Shown: positions 13,597-14,492 of the stretch, piece after piece | Position numbering within the stretch: position 1 is the first letter of the stretch | How the letters are laid out: the number at the start of each line of letters is the position of its first letter | Source: Acidobacteriota bacterium | GTDB taxonomy: Bacteria > Acidobacteriota > Vicinamibacteria > Vicinamibacterales > 2-12-FULL-66-21 | Assembly (NCBI GenBank): GCA_013817065.1 | Contig: JACDDJ010000034.1 | Coordinates: 1-14,492 of the forward strand | Direction of reading: 5' to 3' | Length of the DNA: 14,492 bases | The notes under the pieces: model-generated | What the model was told of the DNA's origin: nothing | Seen by the model: the letters and a program-made list of their open reading frames with translations, nothing else | Database searches by the model: none | Translations under genes and position numbers: made by a program

Positions 13597-14202
13597 ATGC
13601 ATTTATTCCACATGTCCGCCCGACACCCTTTGCGCAGCGGGGGATATACCCTCGTCGAACTGCTGCTCGCCGTGAGCATGATCGCCACCCTGGCAGGGTT
13701 CGCCGTTCCGATTGCGTCGGGCACGGTCGATGATCTCCGTGCCGCCGGCGCCGCACGGCACATGGCCGCCAGGATCGCGACCATCCGACTCGACGCCGTC
13801 CGCCGTGCCGCCACGGTGTCGTTGCGGTTCGAACGCCGCGGCACCGATTACGCCTTCACCACGTTCCTGGATGGAAACGGCAACGGCGTTCGCACCGCTG
13901 ACATCAGCGCGGGGGTGGATAAGCCGATCGCGGCGGCCGATCTCCTCCGCAACCATTTCCCGGGCGTGACCTTTGGCCTGCGCGCCGGCGTGCCCGACCT
14001 TGACGGCGGTGTCTCATCGACCGACGGGGTCCGCATCGGCTCGACACCCTTCCTCAGTACCGCGCCGAATGGCAGTTGCACCGGCGGCACGCTCTACATG
14101 CACGGGCGCCGCCGGCAGTACGCGATCCGGATACTTGGCGCTACCGGACGGGTCCGGCTATTCGCATTCGAGAACGGAGCACGTCGATGGATTCAAAAAT
14201 GA
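13597..14202 (+). CDS. GspH/FimT-like type II pseudopilin
   Basis: The product is 201 residues. A class III leader ends at Gly16, followed by YTLVELLLAVSMIATLAGFA, so a prepilin peptidase would cut before Tyr17. Glu21 is the conserved Glu5 of the mature pilin. The mature N-terminal helix is about 17-40. The globular part includes FERRGTDYAFTTFLDGNGNG and GGTLYMHGRRRQYAIRI, resembling the C-terminal domain of GspH/FimT minor pseudopilins. It should be a minor subunit of a type II secretion pseudopilus or a type IV pilus. I use the ATG at 13597 because GAGG lies six bases upstream; ATG at 13612 is an alternative without a visible site. It lies 41 bases after the comEA-like gene and overlaps the PilZ gene by 16 bases, so an operon is likely. 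Confidence 0.85.
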   Translation: MHLFHMSARHPLRSGGYTLVELLLAVSMIATLAGFAVPIASGTVDDLRAAGAARHMAARIATIRLDAVRRAATVSLRFERRGTDYAFTTFLDGNGNGVRTADISAGVDKPIAAADLLRNHFPGVTFGLRAGVPDLDGGVSSTDGVRIGSTPFLSTAPNGSCTGGTLYMHGRRRQYAIRILGATGRVRLFAFENGARRWIQK

Positions 14203-14492
14203 GCGACCGTCGCGTCGATGCGCGCTTCGATCCGCCGGCAGTCGCGGATCTCCAGGCAACCGTGCGGCCCGGGTGTGCGGTGATCCTGGTTGACGTGTCG
14301 GCCGGCGGCGCGCTCGTCCAGGCGCCCCGGCCACTGCGGCCAGGCTCGAAGGTCCACCTCCAGGTGAACGCGGGCTCGCAGCGCCTCGCGATCCCCGGAC
14401 AGGTGGTCCGCTGTGCGGTGTGGTCGCTGCACCCGCTGGACGGCGTGTTCTACCGCGGAGCGCTCAAGTTCGACGAGCGCGTCGAATGGCGG
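14187..14492 (+). CDS. PilZ domain protein, cyclic-di-GMP binding (3' end outside window)
   Basis: The first 102 residues are visible and the frame is open to the window end. The cyclic-di-GMP motifs are both present: RRVDAR (8-13, giving R9-x3-R13) and DVSAGG (39-44, the D/NxSxxG motif). Strands after it, such as GSKVHLQV and IPGQVVRCAV, match the PilZ barrel. It should sense cyclic-di-GMP in the cytoplasm and adjust an envelope or pilus machine. The start at 14187 has GGAG seven bases upstream and overlaps the pseudopilin by 16 bases. A second in-frame ATG at 14199 would form an ATGA overlap with the pseudopilin stop. The tight overlap suggests translational coupling. Confidence 0.85.
   Translation, partial: MDSKMSDRRVDARFDPPAVADLQATVRPGCAVILVDVSAGGALVQAPRPLRPGSKVHLQVNAGSQRLAIPGQVVRCAVWSLHPLDGVFYRGALKFDERVEWR

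Noticed and set aside
12863..13756. Long upstream extension of the zinc-ribbon frame on the minus strand
   Set aside because: It runs antisense through the comEA-like gene and part of the pseudopilin gene, and the zinc-ribbon motif starts right after the ATG at 12862.

Overview
The window is GC-rich bacterial DNA with long secreted multidomain proteins, a lipoprotein, a type II pseudopilin and a PilZ protein, so it comes from a didermic bacterium. The gene types and codon usage resemble soil bacteria such as Acidobacteriota, but I infer that from general appearance and no marker gene confirms it. I see no rRNA, tRNA, CRISPR array or intact insertion sequence.

Left part (1-10491). The window opens inside the 3' end of a membrane glycosyltransferase-like gene (ends at 457). 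A family 2 glycosyltransferase converges on it (566-1585, minus). Divergent from that is a giant gene (1942-9864, plus) for a secreted protein of about 2640 residues. Its order is signal peptide, six-bladed Kelch propeller, DUF1349-like sandwich, bacterial Ig-like domain, second DUF1349-like sandwich, third lectin-like sandwich, PKD domain, galactose oxidase/glyoxal oxidase-like propeller with its DUF1929-type domain, and eleven fibronectin type III repeats. Three of the four landmark copper-radical residues and the crosslinking Cys are in place, but the axial Tyr position reads His. After the giant gene, a second copy of the membrane glycosyltransferase tail (10083-10491) appears as a frameshifted fragment. 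The glycosyltransferase/giant-protein pair is therefore bracketed by direct repeats of about 409 bp and roughly 89% identity.

Middle part (10519-12612). An exported amidohydrolase gene (minus) has lost one metal-ligand His and carries a frameshift near its 3' end, so with the glycosyltransferase fragment it forms a decaying zone. A small lipoprotein gene (12226-12612, plus) follows a stretch of about 316 bp with no recognisable gene.

Right part (12644-14492). A small zinc-ribbon protein (minus) converges on the lipoprotein gene, with a terminator-like hairpin between them. Then a compact plus-strand cluster encodes a ComEA-like helix-hairpin-helix protein, a GspH/FimT-like pseudopilin and a PilZ protein that runs off the window. 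The last two genes overlap. A strong hairpin covers the ribosome binding site of the pseudopilin gene. The cluster suggests a DNA-uptake or type IV pilus/type II secretion function linked to cyclic-di-GMP.
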